The notes beneath the pieces were generated by a model. The model made no database searches. It was not told the origin of the DNA and was given only the letters and a program-made list of their open reading frames with translations. The position numbers were made by a program, and so were the translations under genes. 46,587 nt of DNA from CADCTB01 sp036269435 (GTDB lineage: Bacteria > Actinomycetota > Acidimicrobiia > Acidimicrobiales > AC-14). The stretch spans positions 1 to 46,587 of the forward strand of contig DATASA010000009.1 in NCBI GenBank assembly GCA_036269435.1, written 5' to 3'. Shown piece after piece: positions 8,173 to 15,642 of the stretch. The first letter of the stretch is position 1, and the number at the start of each line of letters is the position of its first letter.

Positions 8173-8989
8173 CTAGTCCTGGGCGTCGAGTAGCAGTGCG
8201 GCGAGCGGCTCGAGCGAGGCCATCAGCTCGTCGATCTCGTACGGCTCGAGGCTCTCGTAGGGCTTCGCCGCCAGGTCGTCGGTGAGCCCCTCGACCCGCT
8301 GCTTGACGGCGCGACCCCGCTCGCTCAACCAACCGTCGTCCCCGATGAGGCCTCGATCGTGCATCCCGTCGATTGCCGCGGCGAGTTGCGCTGCGGGGAG
8401 GTGATGGATGCGTCCGAACCTCTCGGCTGGCATGCCCATGTCGAGCGCGAGGAGCACGTGAGCCTCGATGCCGCTGACACCTTCGACCATCAGGGCCGCG
8501 ATGTGCCCGTCGCCACGGTGCTCTCGCAGCAAAGACGCGGCATGAAAGAGGCGGGTCGCCACCTCGTCGGGGATCGGGAGCGCGCAGCGCGGCGTACATC
8601 GGCCGGCCCTCGACCGGTGCGCTGGTCGCCGCCTTGAGCAACAGTTCAGCGGCGCGGGCGAACGCGGCAGAGTCGACGTGATCACCGAGAATGCGCCGCA
8701 GCGCCTTCACGCACCCGCGCTGGCGAGCGGCGATCGCCGCTTCCGGCGTGGTGGTGCCCCACACCTTCGGAATGTGGCGAGCCACCTCGCCGGGTGCGAA
8801 GTTGTAGAAGAGCGCATCCACCACCTCGGCCGGGACGAGGCCCAGGGGCGCCGCCCGTCCGGCGAAGTAGGTGTCCCAGTAGTTGGTGAACCCAAGGGCG
8901 AACATCGCTTCGTTGGGTTCATCGGTCGAGTACGGGATGACACCAATCGGCTCGACCAGCTCGAACATCCTGCGAGCCACCGACTCCAT
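8173..8989 (-). pseudogene. SCO6745-family protein gene with a frameshift
   Basis: The gene starts at an ATG (8987-8989) behind AGGAGGAG and runs through the family's FELVEPIGVIPYS, YFAGRAAPLG and FAPGEVARHIPKVW segments. Near 8580-8590 the frame changes: the first part ends APVEGRPMYAALRA, and the homologous continuation PIPDEVATRLFHAASLLREH is in another frame, running to the TAG at 8173. The break lies in a CGCGC run, where loss of one GC unit would explain it exactly. It could be a true mutation or an assembly error. If corrected, the product would be a normal-length member. The family has no firmly known function. Confidence 0.8.
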
Positions 8990-9051
8990 CTCGCGTCTCC
9001 TCCTGCCGCACGCCCAGCGCCCGTTGCGGACACTCACGATCACTCGGACGA

Positions 9052-9237
9052 TCGCGCGCCGACGAACTCATCGCAAAAACGACGCCTGATGTACCGGCGT
9101 CGACCGGGGAACCGCTGATGGAGCTCGACGCGTGGCTCGAGCCATATCGGGCGGAGTGGGCCGCCCGGCTCGACTCGATCGAGCGGCACGTGCAACGCAC
9201 CGCCAAAGCGATCCCCCAGAGCGCAAAGGAAACCTGA
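9052..9237 (+). pseudogene. 3' remnant of an ArsR-type regulator
   Basis: The frame ending at 9237 carries LMELDAWLEPYRAEWAARL followed by DSIERHV, which resembles the C-terminal helix shared by many small ArsR regulators (LDAWL..YR..W..RLD.LE.HL). The DNA-binding helix-turn-helix that should precede it is missing, so only the tail survives. The stop overlaps the ATG of the next small frame (TGATG arrangement), as ArsR genes often do with their partner. An alternative is a genuine 39-residue peptide from the ATG at 9118, but I see no good ribosome site for it. Confidence 0.5.
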
Positions 9238-9371
9238 TGATCGACGTCCCCGCTTCGTACGATGGCGCAGTGGAGCGCACCGCCGCCTGGGACTGGGGTG
9301 GCTTGGCAGAGGCGGAGGCGCAAGCGAAGTACGCCAGCATGGGCCTCGCACGGCCGGTAGACGCGTCGTGA
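9237..9371 (+). CDS. Small hypothetical protein, 44 residues
   Basis: A short frame begins with the ATG that overlaps the ArsR-remnant stop, with AAAGGAA five bases upstream. It encodes an acidic peptide including YDGAVERTAAWDWGG and AEAEAQAKYASMG. I do not recognise it. It lies between a regulator remnant and a RibD/DHFR-like gene, so it may be a remnant itself. Coding is suggested only by the ribosome site and the coupled start. Confidence 0.35.
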   Translation: MIDVPASYDGAVERTAAWDWGGLAEAEAQAKYASMGLARPVDAS

Positions 9372-9416
9372 CGTCGACCGAGGGTTCGTAGGCACACAAC
9401 GAGGAAGGATGGAGGA

Positions 9417-10088
9417 ATGTCTCAACTGCTGCGAGTGCAGAACTTCTTCTTGTCGATGGACGGGTTCGGCGCTGGCGACGGCCAGAGCCTCGAGGCGCCC
9501 TTCGGACATGCCGACCGCCGAGGTGATCGCGTCGCCAGCCTCCCGGCCGACCTGGCCGCGTGGGCGTTCGCCACCGCGAGCTGGCCCAACCGAGCCGAGC
9601 CCGGTGGATCCCGAGGCCTGGACGACTACTTCACTCGCGACTTCACGCGCAACATCGGCGCCGAGATCATGGGCCGCAACAAGTTCGGGCCGCAGCGTGG
9701 CCCGTGGGAGAACCTCGACTGGAAGGGGTGGTGGGGCGACACCCCGCCTTTCCACACCCCCGTGTTCGTCCTCACCCACCATCCACGACCCAGCTTCACG
9801 CTGGCCGACACCACGTTCCACTTCCTCGATGCGACGCCCGCGGAGGCGATGCGGCAAGCCAAGGACGCCGCCGAGGGGAAGGACGTCCGGGTTGGAGGCG
9901 GCGTCGCCACGGTTCGGGAGTTCCTCGAGGCGGATCTCATCGACACCATGCATGTCGCCGTCGCGCCGGTCGAGATCGGCCGAGGGGAGCGACTCTGGGC
10001 CTCCCACGAGGACCTGCTCGACCGGTTCCACATCGAGTCCGTGCCGAGCCCCAGCGGCGTGACTCATCTGCTCTTCTGGCGGCGCTGA
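9417..10088 (+). CDS. Dihydrofolate reductase/RibD C-terminal domain protein
   Basis: The 223-residue protein starts with LRVQNFFLSMDGFGAG, the opening strand of the RibD_C/DHFR-like fold. It has IMGRNKFGP in the middle, the usual position of the nucleotide-binding MGRxTY-type motif, and VRVGGGVATVREFLEADLID near residues 160-180, matching the family GG(A/G) loop. It probably reduces an unknown substrate with NADPH. Such genes are widespread in actinobacteria, often beside ArsR regulators, as is the remnant here. The ATG at 9417 follows a GGAAGGATGGAGGA stretch. It is not a complete riboflavin RibD because the deaminase domain is absent. Confidence 0.8.
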   Translation: MSQLLRVQNFFLSMDGFGAGDGQSLEAPFGHADRRGDRVASLPADLAAWAFATASWPNRAEPGGSRGLDDYFTRDFTRNIGAEIMGRNKFGPQRGPWENLDWKGWWGDTPPFHTPVFVLTHHPRPSFTLADTTFHFLDATPAEAMRQAKDAAEGKDVRVGGGVATVREFLEADLIDTMHVAVAPVEIGRGERLWASHEDLLDRFHIESVPSPSGVTHLLFWRR

Positions 10089-10186
10089 CCGCGGCGCACG
10101 ACGGGCTCCAGTCCGTCTGCACCCGGAACAATGCGCGTGCCCGGAACGGCAGCTCTGCCTCACCCGCTCGGTGAGGGTCGGGCGTG

Positions 10187-10972
10187 TCAGGACGACGAGG
10201 ACTGGGGCGGCGTGACGATCCGGAAGGCGGCGCCCGTCGGGTCGGCCACCAGGGCCAGCCGCCCGTAGGGCGAGTCCTGGGCAGGATCCAGCACCGAACC
10301 ACCGAGCTCGACCACCCGGGCCACGGTGGCGTCGGTGTCCGCGCTGCCGAAGTAGACCGACCAGTGGGCGGGCGTCCCCTCGGGCAGAAACGCCGAGCTG
10401 TCCATGATCCCGGCCGCCGCCGCCCACCCCTCGCCGAGGGTGGTGTAGCGGAAGTCGGGCTCGTCGCTCATGACCGAGGTCTCCCAGCCGAACACGTCCT
10501 GGTAGAAGCGGACGGAGGCCTCGTAGTCGCGGGTGTGGAGCTCGAACCAGCTCGGCGTCCCCGGCTCGGCCAGGACGCCGAAGCCCTTGTGGGTGCCCGG
10601 CTGCCAGGCGCCGATCGCCGCCTGACCCACGTCGTTCAGCATGGCCATGCTTCCGAGCGGGCCGACCGCCATGGCCGGGGCGACCACCGTCGCGCCGGCA
10701 GCGACCGCGGTCTGCACCGTCTTTTCGGCGTCGTCGGTGGCCAGGTAGAGCGACCATGCGTCGGATCCGCCATAGGCCGGGTCGCTCCGGGCGCAGCCGG
10801 CGACGAGCACGCCGTCTTTGAGGAAGTTGATGTAGCCGCCGTACTCCTCGCCACTGGACTCGGCGGTCCAACCGAACAGCTCGGTGTAGAAGGCGGTGGC
10901 CCGCTCGGGATCCTCGGTGTAGAGGTCGACCCAGCACGGAGCGCCGTTCGGGGCCTGGTCACGCTTCGGCAT
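10187..10972 (-). CDS. Two-domain VOC/glyoxalase family protein
   Basis: The 261-residue protein consists of two tandem vicinal-oxygen-chelate domains. The first contains APCWVDLYTEDPERATAFY and FGWTAESS; the second, from about residue 130, contains PSWFELHTRDYEASVRFY and FGWETSVMSD. Each has the beta-alpha-beta pattern of glyoxalase, dioxygenase and bleomycin-resistance proteins. The start at 10972 is fixed by AGGAGG six to seven bases before it; a longer open frame upstream lacks support. The substrate is unknown. A 277-base stretch without a gene separates it from the next leftward gene upstream. Confidence 0.85.
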   Translation of the reverse strand: MPKRDQAPNGAPCWVDLYTEDPERATAFYTELFGWTAESSGEEYGGYINFLKDGVLVAGCARSDPAYGGSDAWSLYLATDDAEKTVQTAVAAGATVVAPAMAVGPLGSMAMLNDVGQAAIGAWQPGTHKGFGVLAEPGTPSWFELHTRDYEASVRFYQDVFGWETSVMSDEPDFRYTTLGEGWAAAAGIMDSSAFLPEGTPAHWSVYFGSADTDATVARVVELGGSVLDPAQDSPYGRLALVADPTGAAFRIVTPPQSSSS

Positions 10973-11249
10973 CGCCGCCTCCTCGTGTAGTGGGTTCTTC
11001 GCTCGCTTCGACGGTAGGCCCGCAGAAAGCTCATCGTCGGTGTGTCGATGCTGGGCCTGGGCGGCGCTCGCAGGAGCCTTCTCCGCCTCTCGCTCCAGTC
11101 TCATGCTACCGGGCGAAGCTCGACCTGCCACGGCGGGCACTGGGCGCGAGGATGCCGCGCTCTACGGCATGCAGGCGAGGGCGTACAAAGAAGGAGGGCG
11201 CCGGGTCGCCGTCACCGCCCGGAGCTGCGGTCCTCGAGGTTCACGAGGC

Positions 11250-12116
11250 CTACGCCTCGGCGAGGGCCGGCACCAGCTCGTCCGTCGCGGCCGGGATTGC
11301 CGCCGCAGCCGCGGCGGCGGGGCCTTCGCGGGCGGTCCGACCTGCGTAGGCGTAGCCGAGGCCGATGAGCAGGCCGCCGCCGACGATGTTGCCGGGCACG
11401 GTCCAGGCCAGGTTCCGCGCCAGGTCGCTCCAACTCGCGTGGCCTTCGAAGACGCCGAGGGCGAAGATCGTCATGTTGGCGATGGAGTGCTCGAACCCGG
11501 ATGCGATGAAGGCGAAGAGCGCCCACCACAGCACGACCAGCTTGGCCGCGTCACTGCGGGTGCGCCCGGCCATCCACAGGGCGAGGCAGACCAGCGCGTT
11601 GCACAGCACGGACCGCCAGAAGAGCTGGCCGCCGGTCGCCGCGTTCTTGGAGTCGACGATGGACTTCACCAGCGCCTCCCCGGGAGCGAGCTTGCCCGGT
11701 AACGCCCCTGCGCTCAGGGTGCCGCCGGCGTGCACCATGGCCGCGAACCCGATGGAGCCGACGAGGTTTCCGAACAACGACGCCACCAACACAGCCGCCA
11801 CTTCCCAAGCCTTCACCGCGCCGTTGGCCAAGCCCTGCAACATGTACATCACGTTGCCGGTGAACAGCTCAGCGCCGGCGAACACCACGAGCGTGAGGGC
11901 GATGCCGAAGACCGATCCCTGGACGAGCTTGGTCGCCGACGACTTGCCCGCCGCGAGCGGCCCGGCGACGCTCAACAGCAGCACGACGGCCACCCCGATG
12001 AACGCGCCGGCGAAGGCTGCGCTGACGAGGTACTTCGGTAGACGACGGACCTGATCGGCTTTGGCCCTGGCCAGGACGGCTGATTCGTCGAGAGCCTCGG
12101 GGACGGTGATGGGCAT
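11250..12116 (-). CDS. Formate/nitrite transporter family channel
   Basis: This 288-residue membrane protein has about six helices. Family marks include LFTGNVMYM after the second hydrophobic segment (TGN motif), the broken helix LCNALVCLALWMAGR, and FEHSIANM, which contains the channel histidine of FocA/NirC. Start ATG at 12116 has AGAGGAG four bases upstream. It lies 58 bases downstream of the siroheme nitrite/sulfite reductase on the same strand, so nitrite import (NirC role) is more likely than formate. The C-terminus is unusually rich in alanine and acidic residues, with no known function. Confidence 0.88.
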   Translation of the reverse strand: MPITVPEALDESAVLARAKADQVRRLPKYLVSAAFAGAFIGVAVVLLLSVAGPLAAGKSSATKLVQGSVFGIALTLVVFAGAELFTGNVMYMLQGLANGAVKAWEVAAVLVASLFGNLVGSIGFAAMVHAGGTLSAGALPGKLAPGEALVKSIVDSKNAATGGQLFWRSVLCNALVCLALWMAGRTRSDAAKLVVLWWALFAFIASGFEHSIANMTIFALGVFEGHASWSDLARNLAWTVPGNIVGGGLLIGLGYAYAGRTAREGPAAAAAAAIPAATDELVPALAEA

Positions 12117-12174
12117 GTCGCTCCTCTGCGTCGTGGTCGTGATCGTGGTCGGGAACGGGACGGTGAACGGACGA

Positions 12175-13851
12175 TCAGGCGCGGGCGGCGAGAACAAGCA
12201 CGCCGCTCGGATCGGCCGGCGGCCCCGCAAGCGGGTCGACCGGTTCCGGCCCGCTGCCCCAGCGCTCCTGCATGACCGCTTCGATGTGGGCGGCGAAGGC
12301 GTCATGGCCGATCCGGTTGACCGTGCGACCGAGGGTCTCGCCGGCGCGCCGCGTCGACTCCCACACCCCGACGATCACGTCGACCGCAGCGGGCACGTCG
12401 CCGCCCCCGACCCGGCCGACGACCTGACCGACGGATCGGTTGTCCAGATCGGCGCCCAGGAAGACCTGGTAGCCGTTGGTGGTGGTGTCGCCGATCCTGA
12501 CCTTGGCGCCGGCCAACCCGATGTCGCCGACCTGATGCTGGGCGCACGAGTTGGGGCAGCCGGAGATGTGCACGCGCAGCGCCGAGTTGCGGCCCAGCGC
12601 GGGGCTGGGCAGGAGCGCCATGCCCGCGTCCGGCGCGGTCGTGATGCCCAGTGCGCACACGGCTGAGCCCGTGCACGCCCGGACGGACGCGACCGGGGCC
12701 CCGCCGAGCAGGTGCAAGCCGCGGGCGAGAAGGGCCATCCGGATGGCCGTCACCGCGTCGACCGGCACGTTCCGCAGCACCACGTTCTGGTCCCGGCTGA
12801 GGTTGAGGAATCCGTCGCAGTAGCGGTCGGCGAGGTCGGCCAGGGCGTCGAAATCCGCACCGCACACGTCGCCCATGGGAACGTCCACGGTGAGCGACGC
12901 CAAACCGGTGCGCCGTTGCGGGCGGACGCCGGCCGTCCAGCCGCCGGCCGGGACCACCCGGAGGATGTCGGCGTAGGTGTCGGGGTCGAGGATTTCGACG
13001 GGAGCCGGCGTCGGGTGCTCACGGGCACGAGCCAGGAGAAAGGCCTCCTCCCAAGCGGTCCGGAACGCCGCCTCGCCGAGCTTGTCGAGGACAAACTTCA
13101 TCCGGCCCTTCGCCGGAGCGTCGAACTCGCCGTGGGCGACGAAGACGTCGACGAGGGCCTCGGCGGCGGCGGCCACGTCGGCCCGGGCCACGAAGTCGGC
13201 CAGCTTCACCGCCAGGCGGGGTGCCTTGCCGAGGCTGCCAGCGCCCCACAGCTCATAGCCGGGCTCGCCGTCGCGCAGGACGGACACGAAGCCGCCGTCG
13301 TTGAGGAGGGCGTCGTCCCGGCAGCGCGGCGATCCACCGAACGCCAGGTTGAGCCGGCTGGGGAGCTGGCAGTTCAGCGTCGCAGAGCGGGCCAGCAAGG
13401 CGTCGGACACCGCCCGGGCGTCGGGCAAGCAGTCGAACGGCTCGTCGAGACTGACTCCGGCGTCCTCGGAGCACATGACGTTGCGCATGGTGTGCCCGCA
13501 CGCCGAGCGGGTGGTGAGGCCCAGTCGGGTGACCTTCTCGAGCACGCCGGGCACCCGTCGGTCGGCCACCCAGTGCAGCTCGACGTTCTGGCGGGTGGTG
13601 AGGTGCAGCCAGTCGCTTCCGTCCGCCCGGGCGACCCGGGCCAGTCCTCGCGCCTGCGCAGTGGGAAGGACCCCGCCGGGCAGGCGGACGCGCACCATGA
13701 AGACGTGGTCCTGCTCCTGTGCGCAGACGCCGTACGTCTTGAGCGCATACCGCTCCTCGGGCGTGAGCCATCCGTCACCATCGACGGCCAGGCGGTCGAT
13801 GTCGACGGCAAGGCCCGCCCGCTTGGCGGCGGGAATGTTCGGAGGGGCCAT
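12175..13851 (-). CDS. Ferredoxin-type siroheme nitrite/sulfite reductase
   Basis: It catalyses the six-electron reduction of nitrite to ammonia, or sulfite to sulfide, in the cytoplasm. The protein has two ferredoxin-like half-domains (LTTRQNVELHWV early; LSRDQNVVLRNVP in the second half). The four cysteines binding the 4Fe-4S cluster and siroheme are at about 393, 399 (CTGSAVC), 432 and 436 (GCPNSC). At about 558 residues it has normal length for NirA/SirA. Nitrite is favoured by the following FNT channel and the divergent HemD-type regulator, but the sequence alone does not exclude sulfite. The ATG at 13851 has no clear ribosome site; a TTG at 13902 would add 17 residues. Confidence 0.87.
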   Translation of the reverse strand: MAPPNIPAAKRAGLAVDIDRLAVDGDGWLTPEERYALKTYGVCAQEQDHVFMVRVRLPGGVLPTAQARGLARVARADGSDWLHLTTRQNVELHWVADRRVPGVLEKVTRLGLTTRSACGHTMRNVMCSEDAGVSLDEPFDCLPDARAVSDALLARSATLNCQLPSRLNLAFGGSPRCRDDALLNDGGFVSVLRDGEPGYELWGAGSLGKAPRLAVKLADFVARADVAAAAEALVDVFVAHGEFDAPAKGRMKFVLDKLGEAAFRTAWEEAFLLARAREHPTPAPVEILDPDTYADILRVVPAGGWTAGVRPQRRTGLASLTVDVPMGDVCGADFDALADLADRYCDGFLNLSRDQNVVLRNVPVDAVTAIRMALLARGLHLLGGAPVASVRACTGSAVCALGITTAPDAGMALLPSPALGRNSALRVHISGCPNSCAQHQVGDIGLAGAKVRIGDTTTNGYQVFLGADLDNRSVGQVVGRVGGGDVPAAVDVIVGVWESTRRAGETLGRTVNRIGHDAFAAHIEAVMQERWGSGPEPVDPLAGPPADPSGVLVLAARA

Positions 13852-13951
13852 ACCGGTGCAGTGAAACCCATGGAGGTCACCGTCCGGTTGCCGGCGCGTC
13901 AACGCCCGGCGACGGTTCCCGCACAGGCGCCGTCATCCCGCTGCGAGATCG

Positions 13952-13970
13952 ACGTCAGGTCCACGTCAGG
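13952..13970. promoter_or_regulatory. Two direct repeats between nirA-like gene and HemD regulator
   Basis: ACGTCAGG occurs at 13952-13959 and again at 13963-13970, an 11-base period. OmpR-type winged-helix proteins commonly bind direct repeats with this spacing, and the divergent gene encodes such a domain. An imperfect inverted repeat (TTCGCGCGACG / CGTCGCGAA) follows at about 13976-14001. This is inferred operator DNA. Confidence 0.45.
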
Positions 13971-14039
13971 AACGATTCGCGCGACGGCCACGCGTCGCGA
14001 ACGGGCCGTTCACGGGCCTCGACGAGAATCGCCGGGCTC

Positions 14040-15158
14040 ATGTCCCTCCGTCCGCTCGATGGCTTCACGGTCGGGGTCACCGCCGACCGACGCTCGGCCG
14101 AGCAGTCCGAGCTGCTCCAACGGCGCGGCGCTCGGGTCGTGCACGGACCCACCATGCGGACGCTGTACCTGGCCTCCGACGAGGACCTGCGACGGGCGAC
14201 CGAGGCGGTGATCGACGATCCGCCGGACTACCTGGTGGCCACGACCGGGATCGGAGTCCGTGCCTGGTTCGAGACCGCGTCTGCGTGGGGGCTCGGCGAG
14301 CAGCTCGTGGCCGCGCTGACGGGCACCAGGACGGTCGCCCGCGGCCCGAAGGCGGTGGCGGCTCTTCTGACCGCCGGCCTTGACGTGTGGGCCCGCTCAC
14401 CGACGGAGCAGCTCCCCGGCCTGATCGAGATCCTGCTGGCCGAGGACCTCGTCGATCGGCGGGTGGTCGTCCAGGAGGACGGCCTTCCCCGGCCCGACCT
14501 CCAGGCACTGTTCCATGCGACCGGTGCCCGGGTCCTCACCGTCCCCGTCTACCGGTGGCGGCTTCCCGAGGACCGTGGGCCCGCGCTGCGCCTGATCGAG
14601 GAGGCCGTCGACGGCAACGTCGACGCCGTCACGTTCACGAGCGCGCCCGCCGTCCACAACCTGTTCGCGATCGCCGCCGACGCTGGCGCCGACGTCGAGC
14701 TGCGCGGGGCGTTCAACCGCGACGTCGTCGCCACCTGCATCGGTCCTGTCTGCGCGGACGGCGCCCGGGCCGAAGGGATCAGCGCGCCGCTGGCGCCCGA
14801 CCTCGGTCGCCTCGGGCTGATGGTGCGGGCCCTCAGCGTCCGCTTCGAGCGCCGGAGACGGACCTTCCGCCGCAACGATGCCGAGCTCGTCGTGCAGGGC
14901 TCGCTGGTCGTGGCCGGCGAACATCGTGCGTTGCTCACCCGCATGGAACGCGACGTCTTCGAGGCCCTGGCCACTGCGCCCGCCGGTGCCGTCGTGTCCC
15001 GCAGCGCGCTGCTGGAGCAGTGCTGGGGCTCGGCGGCCACCGATCCGCACCGGCTCGAGGTGACCGTCGGCCGGCTGCGCCGGCGCCTGGGGTGCTTCGG
15101 CACCGTCGTGGTCGCCGTGCCCGGGCGCGGCTACCGCCTCGCCACGTCGACGTCGTAA
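14040..15158 (+). CDS. Uroporphyrinogen-III synthase-like protein fused to an OmpR-type DNA-binding domain
   Basis: Residues 1 to about 265 form a HemD fold (start LDGFTVGVTADRR, then VATTGIGVRAWFE and TFTSAPAVHNLF). Residues about 280-372 are a winged helix of the response-regulator C-terminal type (LTRMERDVFEALA, VSRSALLEQCWG, VTVGRLRRRL, VPGRGYRLA). This fusion is known in actinobacteria beside nitrite/nitrate genes (M. tuberculosis Rv0260c is an example). It probably regulates the divergent siroheme reductase, perhaps sensing a tetrapyrrole, rather than supplying haem. The ATG at 14040 starts close to the HemD consensus. The 11-base direct repeats at 13952-13970 are a candidate binding site. 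Confidence 0.88.
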   Translation: MSLRPLDGFTVGVTADRRSAEQSELLQRRGARVVHGPTMRTLYLASDEDLRRATEAVIDDPPDYLVATTGIGVRAWFETASAWGLGEQLVAALTGTRTVARGPKAVAALLTAGLDVWARSPTEQLPGLIEILLAEDLVDRRVVVQEDGLPRPDLQALFHATGARVLTVPVYRWRLPEDRGPALRLIEEAVDGNVDAVTFTSAPAVHNLFAIAADAGADVELRGAFNRDVVATCIGPVCADGARAEGISAPLAPDLGRLGLMVRALSVRFERRRRTFRRNDAELVVQGSLVVAGEHRALLTRMERDVFEALATAPAGAVVSRSALLEQCWGSAATDPHRLEVTVGRLRRRLGCFGTVVVAVPGRGYRLATSTS

Positions 15159-15366
15159 CTCGCCACACGGCGAAGTGAGCGTCCGTCCGCTGCTCCTGGG
15201 TCGACCGGTGACAGACTTGGCCACCGAATGGTCACCGCATGCGCAGCAGACGCCCACCTGTGACCAGGCCGTCAGCGGGTGGGGGCGCGGGACGCTCTAG
15301 CTCGATCGGACGGCCTTCATCGCAGGAGAGGGCGCACGCGACGATGACGACCGACCGCGGGTGCGG

Positions 15367-15570
15367 TCAGCTCTCGCCGCCCTCCGAGGGCTTCTCGCCC
15401 GGCAGGACGGCCCAGGTGTCACCGACCTCGCCCTCCGGCTTCGCGGTACCCCCGTTCTCGCTGGCGTCGGTCAGATTGGGGTCGCCCGGCTCTCGCCCGC
15501 CGCGTTGGTCGTCGGGACCACCGGGGGCATCGCTGAGGGGCCTATGGGTGCGGGGATCGATCTCAGGCAT
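15367..15570 (-). CDS. Small hydrophilic hypothetical protein, 67 residues
   Basis: This leftward frame begins MPEIDPRTHRPLSD and is rich in Gly, Pro, Asp and Glu throughout, including GGPDDQRGGREPGDPNL and a tail GEKPSEGGES. It has no hydrophobic segment and is probably disordered. It is divergent from the aldolase-dehydrogenase gene, 72 bases away. Longer open frames on this strand through the aldolase gene are shadows. I do not recognise a family. The 208 bases between its stop and the HemD-fusion gene hold nothing I can identify. Confidence 0.5.
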   Translation of the reverse strand: MPEIDPRTHRPLSDAPGGPDDQRGGREPGDPNLTDASENGGTAKPEGEVGDTWAVLPGEKPSEGGES

Positions 15571-15642
15571 ACCCGCGTTGTACCCACCCGCGGCCCCGGC
15601 TGAATCGGGCCAGGCCCGAACCCCGGCGACGCCGGCGACACC

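Noticed and set aside
10973..11249. Possible short genes in the 277-base gap before the VOC gene
   Set aside because: Frames lack ribosome sites and protein-like composition; most likely promoter region only.
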